Part shown: piece by piece, positions 11,391 through 24,005 of the stretch
How positions within the stretch are numbered: the first letter of the stretch is position 1
Layout of the letters: each line of letters opens with the position of its first letter
Origin: Anastrepha obliqua
Taxonomy: Eukaryota; Arthropoda; Insecta; Diptera; Tephritidae
Assembly: GCF_027943255.1 (NCBI RefSeq)
Contig: NC_072893.1
Coordinates: 87,675,784-87,739,783 of the forward strand
Direction: 5' to 3'
DNA length: 64,000 nucleotides
Notes under the pieces: model-generated
The model's database searches: none
The model's input: the letters and a program-made list of their open reading frames with translations, nothing else
What the model was told of the DNA's origin: nothing
Made by a program: the position numbers and the translations under genes

Positions 11391-13529
11391 TTATACCAGT
11401 CTAATGAGCAATAGCCATACTCGCTGGCGACGAATCTTGGTCGATAACTTTGTTGTTGCTTTTGCGTGCAAATTTTTTCGTTAAGTTAATCGACCATAAA
11501 GATAGCGAGTGGAAAAATCGCGAATGGAAGAGGCCTAATGTATACATAATTAATTTTGCGGCACCTAATAAATATATGTATATTTTGTTACAAGCTATAA
11601 CTCTAGCATTGTCTATTGGCTTGCTTATATCCACAAATTAACAGCCAGCCCAAATTAAATTTTACTAAATGTACTTCCTTACTTCTTTTTGTGTTAATTA
11701 ATTTAAATCTGTTTTTCTTTAAACAAAGGCGACTTTTAAAAATGCTTAAAACCTTCAAAACCACTTGCACGTGATGAAAATTCAATTCTTTATTTCAATA
11801 AATTGAAGAGCTTTTCAATAAAAAGGCTATGACTGCATTGATTTGTATACAACATCGAGAAATGCTACGTTCCAAAGAGAATTCTTCGCGCTAAACATCT
11901 TGCGGTCACTGGCATTTCGCTTATGGATAATTCTTCTAAGACAGCACGAATTTCGTCTCTGTTTTCTACTTAAATTTCAGTACAAAATTAAATTTTGGAA
12001 TTTTCGTTTTTATATAATATTTTAATTTATGAGAATGGTTTGTTTACATCGAGTTCGCTATACGACTGATAATTTTTCATATATATTATTTCTTATTTCG
12101 TTCTATGAATTATTGCCAACCATAAATAATTTGTATTCTTTAAACAGCTTATTCTCTAACATCTTTCATATAGAAAAACTATTTTTTACTTCCATTTAAT
12201 AAATATTGTCGCCCTTTATTAAAATCATAACTTCGCCATTCGTGTTTACTTTCCCCACAATTGCTTGTCCAATTTCTTTTCGCACTTCCAATATACGAGT
12301 ATTGTGAAAAATAAGAACAGTCAAAGGAAACTGTGACATCATCGCTTTTGAATCCTTGCCACTTCCACTCTTTCCTTATGACCTATTTAACACTTCCGAT
12401 GTAAAACCGCACAACACCTTCCGGCATTGGACCGTAGCTGTCCACTGCTAATATTCTCCGTTGCAGGCCAAGCCCTGTAATAGAAAAAAGCTTAATTATT
12501 AGCTTTACATATAAACGCACGCGAATTTGCACGAGTAGAAATGTGTTTGAGCTCCAACTAGCCACCCAGTGCATATTTGCTCGTTTTTATTATAAAGTAA
12601 TTTCAGTTGGGTCACCGTTATTTTATTCTTTAGTAGCCATTTGCATTTGCGTGTCAATGAGAAATTTCATAACTATTCACAAGAAATAAAAGGTCACCTT
12701 AGCGAGAACATTTCTTACATAGTTTTCATTAAGTTTCGAAGAAAGCAAGGACGCACTATTTCATGACTGGCGCTCAATCCATCCCGAAAACTTCTCTCAC
12801 GCTAATCGATATTCAAATGGAGGTTATTTTTTGGTTTAATTACTGTGCCTTCATGTATATTTTTTTCATTTTCATTGGAATCGCTTAATAATAGACCCAT
12901 AATTATTTGGGTGCGCATTTCAAGCTGAGACTTTTTGAAAGAAAGTTTTTAATTGTGTTAATTTGTCTTTAGGCGTGGAGAGCAAAGTGCCCCCTCAAAA
13001 TGAATAATTTCGGAAAGTATTTACAGAGGCAGTCACACTATGCACGAAAAGAGCTTTTCGAAAGTATTTTTTTGATTTCCAAGAAAAATGAGAAAGAATG
13101 CGTGACAGATAAGGGATTTATAACCGAAAGTGATACAGTTTTCGATATTTTGATAACGTAAGCAACTTGATTTTTATTGTAAGAAACTACGAATGCATAG
13201 CGTAGCAGTAAGCCGATTCCTTGATCAAGGTATAATCCAAAATTTGTTAAGGTTTTAAAAAAGGTTACTTGTAAAATACTTGCTTCTTGTAATTGACACT
13301 GCAAGCTTAGCCTCAGAGCTGAATAAATGTATATTTGTATTTGAACTCGAAGCAACAACACTTCAGACTACTTCCGTAAAGCACGATTTTCGAAAATTGA
13401 TGAGAGTCTTCCCGTAGATGGCATTCCACTAGCTAACAATGTCAAAGATCAGAAATAAGTTGATTCGGCGAATGATTTCTCCGCTTTTTCCGAATTCATC
13501 AAAATGTCTGCACTGAAGTCAATAATGGT
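11391..13529. other. AT-rich sequence, one possible exon
   Basis: Apart from the candidate exon at 12383-12474 (listed separately) I find only short frames of biased composition. No inverted termini or transposon protein motifs are seen. Confidence 0.4.
12383..12474 (-). CDS. Possible terminal exon of an unidentified host gene
   Basis: On the minus strand a good 3' splice site (CTTTTTTCTATTACAG ending at 12475) is followed by 92 coding bases. They read LGLQRRILAVDSYGPMPEG then VVRFYIGSVK and a TAG. The exon is noticeably more GC-rich than the flanking intron-like DNA. An AATAAA-type signal lies roughly 165 bp downstream, near 12217. I do not recognise the protein, and no matching upstream exon is visible, so a chance frame or an old element remains possible. 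Confidence 0.3.
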
Positions 13530-14330
13530 TAAGTTAGGTTAGGTTGTAGCGGTCCAATATGGGACACACTCAGGCTCATAGCCCATTCTGATGTGGCATG
13601 TGGAATTTGTCTTTATCTCTCCTAAATAAAACCAGTGAGAACTTTTAAGCAATATTAGAAGATCGCTGATTTCTACAGTACTGACATCTTTCAGCTCATT
13701 AAAATATTATCTACCCGAAGTAGTGAACTCTTACATCTGTATGGAAAAGGTCGGTGTAACAGACAGTTGCTGCAGAACTCACCCCACTATAACGGAAATC
13801 AGTGTGCTAAGACTATGCTTATTTAGGATTAGCAGAGATTCTGTGCCTTATGTATTGAGAGTCGGTCACAATTGTCGCGCTATTCTGCAGGTGGATTCAT
13901 TACACCCTCTTCTATTCGTTGCTCTTACAGTTTTCTCAAAAATACCATAAATAGGCTATATGTGTACAATGTCATTGTCTATGTACTCATCAGTCAACTT
14001 GGTGCAAGTCTCGCTAGCTTATCGACGCTGCAGTTCCATTGTTCCCATTGTTACCTTTGGCTGTTTTTTGGAGAACTTTCCGCCGCCTGGTTATCAATGA
14101 AAATGTAGATATCATCTCCCAGGTAACGCATCACACTGAACCAGTGTCACGGGTTTTACTATTGCCATCAGTTCAGCCTGAAAGACAATGCAAGAGCCAG
14201 GCAGCTACCAGCTTCCCTTCGGCAGCTTCCCTAGATTCTAGGAATATACACCTCCGCTCATCCTACCCTTTCTTTGAGCCATCTGCGTATACATGGACTA
14301 TAATATTTAAAATTTATTTTTTCGAAATTG
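13530..14330 (-). pseudogene. Decayed non-LTR retrotransposon (RNase H region and 3' end)
   Basis: On the minus strand the segment near 14175-14140 reads VFQAELMAIVK, followed further on by DIYIFIDNQAA. These match the start and second strand of the RNase H domain in Jockey/I/R1-type elements ('FQAE..AI', 'SDSQAA'). Stops and shifts interrupt the rest. The 3' end near 13570-13535 (CCCATATTGGACCGCTACAA then CCTAACCTAAC) resembles the tail at 59.5 kb, so both are probably one family. Confidence 0.55.
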
Positions 14331-16279
14331 CTTGCCAAAAAGTTGTCTGATAGCACCTTTATTCTTAAGCAAAGTCTCAATGCCGTTGGCTAGCGATAAA
14401 TGTTTGGACGTCATTTATCATTTATTTATCAGCAATGAAATGTCAATATACTTCTATGAAAACAAATAGCCAACAGAAGCGTTTAACCGATGAGAGATTG
14501 TCGGGGGGCAAGAGGAAAATCGTATCAGCTGGGGATTAAACTAGCATTGGGCCTTTAACATACAACAGCATTTTCGATTGTTATGCATAAATGTTTATCC
14601 CATATTAATAAATAAATTATTGGGTTTAGAGTTGACTTAAAATTATTTAAAGCAATTCAAATAAAATGTTAGGATATGGTAGTTTTAGTTGGCCTAGAAC
14701 TATTTAGCGTATTTTAAAGCCGTGACAAATCATGTGGCCTTGAAATAAGTACTATCTAATCTATCTACTAATCAGACAACATAAGCGGGCAATGCACTTT
14801 GATGGGTTTTAAGGAAAACTTTAGAACCGAATTGCCCAACTCTACCAAAATTGGAAGACAAATACATTTTTTCTATCCGAACGATCTCCTATGTATGCAC
14901 TTGTATGTATGTATGTATGTGTCAACTCAAACAATAATTGAGTGAACGAATTCACATCATATGGCAAAGATTGATATGCTTTTATCGAGCTTGGTGTTCA
15001 TTAACCTTCATTTCTTGTTTGCTTGTACAAAATAAATAAACAGGTGATTGGAAATAAATGTTTCAGAAAAAAATAACTTACCATATTTCCAAACCATTAG
15101 TTTGTGGACTCATATTTGTTAAGATTTTTTGCTTCTTTTGGTCCTTACTATTGCTTCCTGAAATATTTTACGTTCTTTTTTTGAACACGCTGAATGCTCG
15201 ATTGTTTAAAATGGCTTAATATCAACCAAAGTCCTGTAATGATTATTTTATTATTCATATTTGATGAATAAATGAAATATAACCTGTAACCCAGATATTT
15301 ATCAAGACAACTAGTATATGTGGGAGAAATGCAACCATATAATTTAAGGAATAATGAGGATTTTAGAATTATTATGCACAAAACTAGTAGGTCACAAAAC
15401 ACTATAGTGTAGAAAGGATGAAAATTATTTAATGAATTGCCAAACACTGTTAAAATCGAAAAAAATTACTATATAAAGAAGATTATTAATCGATTATATT
15501 AAAGAAAATATTGTATAAAATAAACGTAGCATTAAACAAACCAAACAAAAAATTACAAAATTATGAAAATAGTATTAATTTCATTTGATGAATTGAAAAT
15601 AGCAAAAAACTAACTAATTAAATTACAAACTAAAAACTGTAAATTAAAGAAACTCGGCCCAAACCACACAAGGTTATATTATTATTGGTTTTTATTGTTT
15701 TTATTCACATTTTGCTATTTGAGTATTTTACGAGTAGTTAAGTGCTAAATAAACATTGAGACTCAGCATAAATTAACACATCATATTAAAAGTAAATATT
15801 TTTAAATAAGAAAAAAATATAGCTATGTCCATATGTCCATACAATGTGTATTTTTAAGAAAGCAAGCGGACTTGCTAATAATAATATATGTTTATATATA
15901 TGTATGTATGTACATAAATAAAGTCAAAAGTCAATAAATATAAAAAAGTATGTATGTACATACATACATACATATATGTATATTTATATTCATTGAGTGG
16001 AGGTCTTCGACGGCCGATCCCCACGCTACAGTAAATAATTAGCACTTTTAGCAAAAGCATAAATGAGCAAAAATAGCTGTATTACTTTGTTGCAACATTT
16101 ATATCAACTCGCTTTCTTGTTTATCCGAGGTTTCAGTAGGAATTTTGCAGACAAGTTTTAAGCACTTTACCATTGAGCTAGGGACTTAAAACTTTGAGTA
16201 TAGGTCAAACCCCGGCTGCAATTCAATATTTAGCAGATTGTTTTAAGTTTCATCATTTTTTATAAAATATGTATGTATA
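14331..16279. other. AT-rich sequence without a recognisable gene
   Basis: Contains TATG/CATA microsatellite runs (14903-14920; 15895-15980, the latter partly palindromic) and long A/T-rich stretches (15430-15840). No protein motif or element ends are seen. Confidence 0.5.
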
Positions 16280-17608
16280 CCTGTGGGCAAAAAGTAAGGT
16301 GAATTTATTTGTCAAACTTCGCGGGATTAAAATTTCGCTCTAGTTATTTTTTTCATGAGTTGGCAGCACTATTAATAACATCTGGGCCAACTTTCATGTG
16401 AATGTCATTATCAGTAATATATTTACGCTTGTGTTTACCAAACGACCAAGAGTGCATTTTTCGATTTTTACAATGTCTGATTTGATTGAGCAGAGAAGTG
16501 CCATCAAATTTTGTTTGCGGAATGAAATTTCGGCTGCGGAAACGTTTAGCATGTTGCAGAAGGCATTTGGTTATCCGACCATGTCGCAGAAAAATGTTTA
16601 TAAGTGGTACAAAGACTTCAAAGAAGGTCGAGAACGTGTTGATGACTTGGAGCGCTCCGGACGACCATCGACGTCAACAGATGACCAACACGTCAATAAA
16701 GTGAAGGAGTTAGTGCTCAAAAATCGTCGGTTGACTGTTAAAGACCTTACTGATATGATCGGAATATCAGAAGGATCTGTGAAAACCATTTTGAAAGACC
16801 ATTTGGGCCTACGAAAAGTCAAATCTCGTTTGGTACCGAAAACTCTCAATTTCTTGGAAAAAAGTCGTCGCGTTGATGTGTGTGAAACAATGCTTTCAGA
16901 CTATCAGGACAAGCTCGAATGCATCATTACGGGAGATGAGACTTGGATTTATGCTTACGACCCTGAAACAACGACCAATCAAGCGAATATCGTGCCAAAG
17001 GCGAGGCCAGACCGAAAAGAGCACGTCAAAGTCGTTCAAAAACAACCCGAGCTAATAAAAGTGTGTTAATAAAGGTCATGATGACAGTTTTTTTCGATTT
17101 TCGTGGTGTGGTGCACTATGAATTCCTTCCACCTGGCCAACCTATTAATAAGGAATATTATTTGAGCGTTATGCGTCGTTTACGTGGAGCAATTCTTCGA
17201 AAAAGACCAGAATTATGGGCACACAACTCTTGGTTTTTTCATCACGATAATGCACCGTCTCACACTGCACTCGTTCTTCGTGACCATTTCGCCAAAAACT
17301 CCACGCATATCGTTCCGCAACCACCGTATTCGCCTGATTTGGCTCCGTGTGACTTCTGGCTATTCCCAAAACTCAAGAGACCACTCCGGGGAACGCGTTT
17401 CGAGTCGATTGAGGAGATAAAAGCTGAATCGAAGAAGATGCTGATGGCTATATCGGAAATGGACTATTTGGCATGTTTCGGGGATTGGAAAAATCGTTGG
17501 CATAAGTGTATTTCATCGAGAGGGGATTATTTTGAAGGGAATGAAATTGATTTACAAGAATAAATAATCATTTTACAACCAAATTCACCTTACTTTTTGC
17601 CCACAGAG
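16280..17608 (+). mobile_element. Nearly complete D34D mariner element
   Basis: A 1.33 kb element with TA at both edges (16278-16279 and 17609-17610). Its ITRs of about 27 bp (TGTGGGCAAAAAGTAAGGTG then AATTT) match at both ends apart from one base missing near the left tip. Length and layout are typical of a full-size mariner. It carries a transposase gene spoiled only by one frameshift, so it is among the youngest autonomous-type insertions here. Confidence 0.92.
16473..17563 (+). pseudogene. Mariner D34D transposase, one single-base frameshift
   Basis: The start is ATG 16473 (MSDLIEQRSAIKFCLRNEIS), which aligns with mariner N-termini. In order it shows a paired HTH DNA-binding region with the GRP linker motif (SGRPSTS, about residues 66-72), a diverged WVPHEL-type motif (SRLVPKTL), the first catalytic Asp in ITGDETWIYAY, the second in HHDNAPSH and the third in YSPDLAPCDFWLF. 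Spacing between the last two is 34 residues. A one-base loss near 16968 moves the frame from the first half to the 17063-17563 frame. Total coding length is about 363 codons, close to the family's ~345. No other stop interrupts it. The enzyme would act in the nucleus on its own ITRs. Confidence 0.92.
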
Positions 17609-18100
17609 TATAGACCACGAATTTTCATATTAAATCTCATAAATTGTTTAGGCTAAAGGCTAATACTAAATTGGCAGCCACGAAATGTTGCTAGCAATAT
17701 TTATTGTCAAATGAGAAACGTCAAATTTATGAGCGTCGCCCTTCTTATCAGTTGGCCAATTGATAAGAAAAATGTTTTTAATTAGCACACATATTATATA
17801 TAGAAGATTTACTTAAACTTTTCCCAAGACGTTTCCTTTAACCCTCCGTTGTGCACCACTTTTTAAAAATGCCATGCCTTCGGAGTATTGAAGTCATTCG
17901 CAAACGAACTATCAGTTTTCGCTCAATTTTAAATGACTTGTGCACTTTTAATGTAGGTGTGAAAAAATGTTGCTGGCATGTGGCGCGGTGTTTTCACAGA
18001 GTGAACTGAGTACTGATTTGCAGTGAGATACATACGAAATTTCACGCATATTTCACGGCAATGGAATTTCTATGGATTTTGACAGACATTTTTTGTGAAC

Positions 18101-18692
18101 TTAGAACGACCGAACTTCGGCCTCGGCCCCAAAGTTCTGTTCGGTTTCGTTTCAGGTTAGGTTGAAAAGGAGTTGAACATTGGACCAACATTTCTTTAAA
18201 CTTTTTTATTTTTTTATTTGATTAATTTTAGTTTTTGTATCATATTTCGGCACTTGTATTGAATCCAATTTTTTTTTTTAATTGCTTTAAATTATCATCT
18301 GCTCTTTCTTCGCGTGTGGCTAGTGGGTAATTGTTCGGAGCTGAAAGTCAACGCTATACCGGTAGACGAATCTAGATGAAAATGCCAATGAGCTATTGGT
18401 TTTTATTACAATTCAAAAATTGTTGAACTATGAGTATTAAATAGAATTGTATTTTTGTTATTTTTACATACATAAGTATATGTTATTAGTTGAAATTAAT
18501 GCGTTCGAGACTTACATGCATACCTATGTATTTTTTCGCTTTTTGATTAAAAAAGACAATGGATCTTTACGAAATCATTTCTTGTTTATCACTTGGACCC
18601 TTTAAAATGTTCGGTTCGAATTCGGTTCCCCTTCGGCTGAAATTGGCGTAAGTTCGGTTCGGCCTTAAACATCGTTGTTCGGTCGTTCACTA
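18101..18692. mobile_element. Non-autonomous element with GAACGACCGAAC ends (hAT-like guess)
   Basis: TTAGAACGACCGAACTTCGG at the left is mirrored on the right by GTTCGGTCGTTCACTAA. Both sub-terminal zones are loaded with TTCGG/CCGAA motifs (18113-18155 and 18605-18685). This matches the subterminal motif clustering seen in hAT and similar elements. About 590 bp, no coding capacity. I could not find a convincing target-site duplication, so the superfamily is a guess. Confidence 0.5.
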
Positions 18693-18909
18693 ATGATTAC
18701 TCTTAAAACTTAAAGCCAACATTTATCAATACTAATTCTATGAGCCCAGGAAAATTTATTTCCTACTTTTTATTCCATTTATGGAAACGTGGTATACTCG
18801 TATTAAGCATTTTTTCATATGTTTTTTTTTTTGTACTTTAGTCACAAATGGATTTTTTTTTTGCTGTGCAAAATGTAAAAAAAGTTATTTATGTCTACAG
18901 CATACGCTA

Positions 18910-19143
18910 CAAGGTGGCGCAAAATTAATCGCCCAATTTTGTTTTTGAATAACTTTTTAATAAATAAAAAAAATATTTCTAGTGATGAAGAATTTTCTTA
19001 TTTTGACCTTTATGCGCTCAATTGCCTGCCTGTTTGAATATTGGAACTGGCTTATTCACAAGTATTCAAATATGATTGACGTACGACGCCAGTTGCAAAA
19101 ATTATGAGTCTTCCAATAAGGCTATTAGTTTTGCGCCACCTTG
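18910..19143 (+). mobile_element. GGTGGCGC MITE, best-preserved copy
   Basis: A 234 bp element bounded by TA (18908-18909 and 19144-19145) with perfect tips CAAGGTGGCGCAAAA and TTTTGCGCCACCTTG. It carries the internal block TTGACGTACGACGCCAGTTG. It is the reference copy for the family in this window because both ends are intact. Confidence 0.85.
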
Positions 19144-22103
19144 TATTAGTACATATTTATGCACATCTACGTAGTATAGTATGAATGAAAAGTGAACAAA
19201 CAGCGTTAATTAATTAACAAATAATAGGAACAAGTCAACAACACGACAGCTTTACGTTACTGACAAATTACATGCAGACGCCCAACATAATATGCAAGTA
19301 CACGAATTCGGAGACACAGACAGACACTCGTTCATACGTACTTGAGTGAATTAATATACTATTATCTATATGTGAATATGTATGCGTGTTTTACCTTCAT
19401 GGTAAGAGTATAAATTATTATATATTTGCATCTTAATATGCACGTAAGTGTGATTTTACGCCCAAATATAGCGTTCCGAGGAAATCCACGAAATATTTAC
19501 GACTCGTACTCGTATGTTGGTATTTACTGCTTCTTTTAAAACTTTTACTTTTATTAATGAAACTGTATTTAAATTAACTGGTCACGCTTTGCGAAACGTA
19601 CTTCATTGCATTATCGCTCTTGCCTTATTTACGCTTTGTAAGTAAATACATACATACGTATGTATGTACATATACGAGTAGTCTATCTGATATGTTTCGC
19701 CGCCTAAAGATAAAACAGCATTCAAAATTCTATTTTTGGTTACCGAGGTTTTCCACCTGTCAAACTTGCATATGCGATGGAATTATTTGTAAAGTTATTA
19801 ACTACAAGGGGAGGCCAAATAGTTCCGGAAATGAAGAGGAAGGAATTTAAATTGAAATATGAGTATAATAGTGTTTTCTTTTCTCGTAATAATTTTGCAT
19901 TAATTCTGCCCTGCGCAAGGGTTACGTGTTCTTTTCTGAAAATGCTGTACTCTAATCGGATAAAAATGCTACAGAGGGAAATTTTTCGCCATGGGAAAAT
20001 TTCGGGGTGAACTTTGTAAATATTCAATTTTATTTTATTATTATTTAATAGTAATCTTGTCTACATAACATTTATGTATAACAGCAAAAAGGAAACGAAA
20101 TAGATTAAGACAAATAAATACCGAAATACTCAGAATGAGGAGTCGATTTAGTAGCATGATGGCTCGAACGAAAATTAATATATTTCAATGAAATGTGGTT
20201 ACTCTTTATCGAAGGAAGTATGGTATTGAAAATTAACGAAATCGGTCATATAACGATAATTTTCAAAACAGAAAAAACGTGCTATCTCTGTTATGAATGA
20301 AGCACAATCACCCAAATTTGATAAAAATGATGGTTCCAAGAAAAAACTACAACGCAAGTAAAATTTTAGCTATGCCACGCCCACTTTTGAGTAAATGCGT
20401 CTATCTCGTTTAGGACTTTGATTCCAAAATTTAAAATCCAGCCCGTTTCAAATTCTATTAAAATGTGAGCAGCTCTATAAAATTCCGTCCGGACCGAGTC
20501 TTCCTTGCTTGTTTTTTATTGCCTTCAATACATTACTTGTGGAAGGGTTGAATTTTTCTCTTTTTTTCTCGTATGCATAATTTAGAAATGTTACCCTATA
20601 ATGGGTAAGAAAAGCAAACACTGTAAAATAATTTTTTCCCTTTCGAAATATTTTGTTTAAATACCAATGCACCTGCCATACATTTAATTTATCTTATGCT
20701 ATCATTAAAAATTTAATTGCGTGGTATGCACTCATTTATTTTTGCTCAAGTAAAAAGTTGTGAGCATTTTCCGCTAGACAACTTTCGTGAGCCTTATCTC
20801 CTAATGTACGCCGGAACATCGCATCGGGTCTTACTATCCCTCGATTTGAAGTTTTCGTTATGTTATTTGACAATTTTGAAGTAACTAAGTTAAAAAGTAA
20901 CTAAAAAACAGATTATTAAATTAATCACAAAGTCCTTTTTATGATGTCTTGGAAAAATTGCCTCAATTCTCTCCCTATATGTCCTTAAAACATCCCGAGC
21001 TCTTTTTTCGAATGCTGCCAGTTCTTCTTATGAATATGTGCTTAAACCATCTGGCTCTTCCAAGAAGTGATCACCCAGCCAAGTCAATCACATTCTTCGA
21101 AGTACAGAGCATTCATAAAGGAAGTATTGCATGGAATTTGCCGCTTACTCATTACCACAGTTACTTGCAGACTTCACAGGGTGAATAATTAAGTCTACTT
21201 AGTATCCCCTTAACGAGTCATGCGTTCGATTTTAAAGTTCTTAGTGAGTGGAGCTGGTTTCCAGCAATATTATAGATTTGAATGTTATTTAAGAAATTTA
21301 AATTTAATCTTTTTGGTAAATTTAATAATTATATTAATCTGTAAGACATCTCTCTGTGGGGCAGAAATAAATAAATAAGTAATATGTTGCTAAATAATAG
21401 CTGTTTTATATCAAAAAATATACTGTTCGGGAATCAAAGCTCCAAAAAACAATTTGGGAACGAGAATGTAATTATAAATTATTATTTTAATTATTTTTAA
21501 TCCAATACACAAGTTAAGCTACTTCACACATAAAATAAAAGCATTAATTCTGTAACTGAGTTGTCTATACACTCATACACATATATATGTAGACACATAA
21601 TTGAGTAGACAATAATAACCATAATTAAATGCGTGCAATTTGTGCTTCACAAATATAATATTTCAACACGTAAAAATCTAATCATCTCAATGTCAGCTTT
21701 TATACGTTTTTTGCGGTTATTATTATTATTTTTTTCTTATATTTACAGTAAACCATTAATCTTTTGTATAGAATATAAATAAATAAAAAATTATGTAAAT
21801 TTATGTAATAAATAATTCATTTTTTTGTTATACTCTGTTGTTTATTATACACCACTAAGCCGCCCATCCAATTCCAATGAAATGATCCATATCTTTGTGA
21901 GTATGCCTAGAAGGCTTACGAGTTTGTTCTAACCCCATTAATCATCTTATATAGTCTGTACTGGGAATTTAAACTATTAACTATATATCTACAAATAAAT
22001 GTTTTTGGAAGGTACGGCAAGTTAGTTCATTCTGGAATGAAAATGTTCCAAAAATTTTTTATTTATGATCCCATTTGGATCATACTCCAAATATATGTAT
22101 ATA
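19144..22103. other. Mostly unassigned AT-rich DNA
   Basis: Short open frames at 19777-20010 and 20949-21188 show no family motif. One reverse-transcriptase-like scrap lies at 20478-20560. The sequence around 20340-20400 includes a 'GCCACGCCCACTTTTGAG' phrase of the sort often seen in dispersed insect repeats, but I cannot place it. Confidence 0.35.
20478..20560 (-). pseudogene. Reverse-transcriptase-like fragment
   Basis: The minus strand reads NVLKAIKNKQGRLGPDGIL followed by a stop. This resembles the '..AIK..K..KAPGPDGI' block at the start of many non-LTR reverse transcriptase domains. No neighbouring RT motif is readable, so this is a tentative relic. Confidence 0.3.
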
Positions 22104-22652
22104 CCCTATGATCAGAAAGTATAGAGATTGCTTACATAAAACGAAACAGAGTTAAATTTCAGGCAAATTTATTTTACCTGCTTCAAAATAGGACCCGTCT
22201 GAAGCAACACACATGAGCCAACGTTTAACCCAGTCCTCCATGCACCACTGGTAGGCCGACGAATGGATGGCCTTCAGCTCCTTCGTTGCATTCTCTTTGA
22301 TCTCCTCTATCCACTCAAATCTCCTTCCACGAAGTGGTAACTTTAACTTGGGAACCAAAAAGAAGTCGCACGGGGCCATATCAGGTGAATGCGGTGCTTG
22401 CACGATGGTATTTACTTGGTGTTTGATCAAATAATCCAGCACAATTTGGGTTTGGTGCGATGGCGCGTTATCATCATGCTAAATCCAAGAATTATTTGCC
22501 CGCATTTCCGGCCGTTTGCGAAGTACAGCATCTCTCAAACGCTTCAAAACGGATAAATAATATTCTTTATTGACTCTCTGGCCCGATGGAAGGTACTTAT
22601 GGTGCAATACGGCTTGACAATCGAAGGAAACAGTCAACATCACCTTTCCGGT
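22104..22652 (-). pseudogene. D34D mariner fragment, N-terminal half missing
   Basis: On the minus strand the frame begins around 22652 (VMLTVSFDCQAVLHHKYLPS) and runs through DDNAPSHQTQIVLDYL and HSPDMAPCDFFLVPKLK to a TAA at 22152. That covers the second and third aspartates of a mariner catalytic core, but an in-frame TAG sits just before the DDNAPSH motif. The 3' tip at 22104 (CCCTATGATCAGAAAGTATA next to TA) looks like a preserved ITR. The DNA-binding domain and the other ITR are gone. Confidence 0.8.
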
Positions 22653-23639
22653 AATTTTTGATCATATTTATTCGTTAAATTTCAGAATTCGGGTAACGTT
22701 TTAAATTTGTAAAGTCGAGGTGACTGTTATTTTATTTCCCTGAAATAAACTCAGAAATGTTTGAATAAGAAGGTTCTTTAAAGAATATTTCCGAACCTTA
22801 GAGTTTACATAATAAGTTTATTCATGCGCTGAGCAATCCCTGCTAGTTTCTTCATTTTGGCTTTGCCGTATTTATTTATTATTTTATGTTATTTGTTAAA
22901 TGTGGCTGTAATAAAATATTTGGTTTTGTACACAAAAACATAACATCTAACATGCAGAGGTAAAATAATTATGTAGCAGATATAACTTTTCAAGAGTAAT
23001 AGTTACCACTTTTTATCGCAGCCTTAGTAGTATCAGGAATGAAATTCTACAGCCTCATATCATTAACGAACAGCAGCATTGATGAAGATAAATAGGAATA
23101 TGTTATTTAGGTATAATCAGACTTTGATGCCTGCTACGCCTTGTTAATTTGTATTTCTCATATAGATATTTTAGAGTTTTATATTCTGTAGTTCATAGTT
23201 CTTGACAGCAATAAAAAAATGGAGTTAAGAAAGCGACGTCACTGCCAGGAAATAACTTTTTATTCTTTCCATCTTACGTGATCTTGTGGCATTGGTTCAT
23301 GATTGTGCTATGAAATGCCGACCAGTGTTTTAGAAGATAAATGCTAAGGGTGGGCTGAATAAATACACTTTATACCTCCTATATATCCTAGCCACAGTGA
23401 TTCTATTGCGATCTCGATAAAAGTGCGCCATTGGAATAGAAGATGTAATCAATTTACATACAAGGGCTTATAATAAATAATAGTTTAAAAATCTAAACAA
23501 TACTCTTTAATAGCAGATAGAATTAAAAATTATTAAAATAATTAAAAAATAATGCTTAATGGAAGTGTAAAATAATTAACAGAAATAGATCGATACCATT
23601 TTCGTAAAGTCAGGAGGAGATATGATCTTAAATCAGTGC
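22653..23639. other. No recognisable gene
   Basis: AT-rich DNA with no long frames and no paired termini that I can see. Confidence 0.5.
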
Positions 23640-24005
23640 GTGATAATCTCTTTATCTTTACCAGCTGATCCACTGTCGGTCTACCACGCGCCTGTTAACA
23701 GTAGATATGACCATGGGCCATGAATGGACGAGTGTGGTAGTTGATATCATCATCGGGCACTGCCTGATAGGGACATATGGGAAATGTATGAGGTTTCCCT
23801 CTAATGACTTCTGTCGCAGCTGCAGGAACAAGAAGGTGGAGAAGAGTGTTGAAAACTTTTTCAGCCACTATCCCGTTCTTGTCAGAACGCGGCCTCGTTG
23901 TCTAAACTCTTACTTATTTGGGTGTTTTGCAGATCTAAAATCCGCAGCTCTCTTGGTTTTGCCACATTGGAAATTAGAGAGGGTATCACAATAGGCATCC
24001 AGGTC
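23640..24005 (+). pseudogene. Non-LTR retrotransposon ORF2 C-terminus relic
   Basis: An open frame at 23707-23994 encodes IIGHCLIGTYGKCMRF...DFCRSCRNKKVEKSVENFFSHYP, with the Cys-rich 'C..C......E...H....CP' pattern. This pattern follows the RNase H domain in many Jockey/I/R1-like elements. Upstream RT and RNase H parts are not present. It is similar in kind to the 59.3 kb fragment. Confidence 0.6.

Noticed and set aside
15873..16060. Tyr/Ile-rich minus-strand frame
   Set aside because: It is a translation of a TATG/CATA microsatellite.
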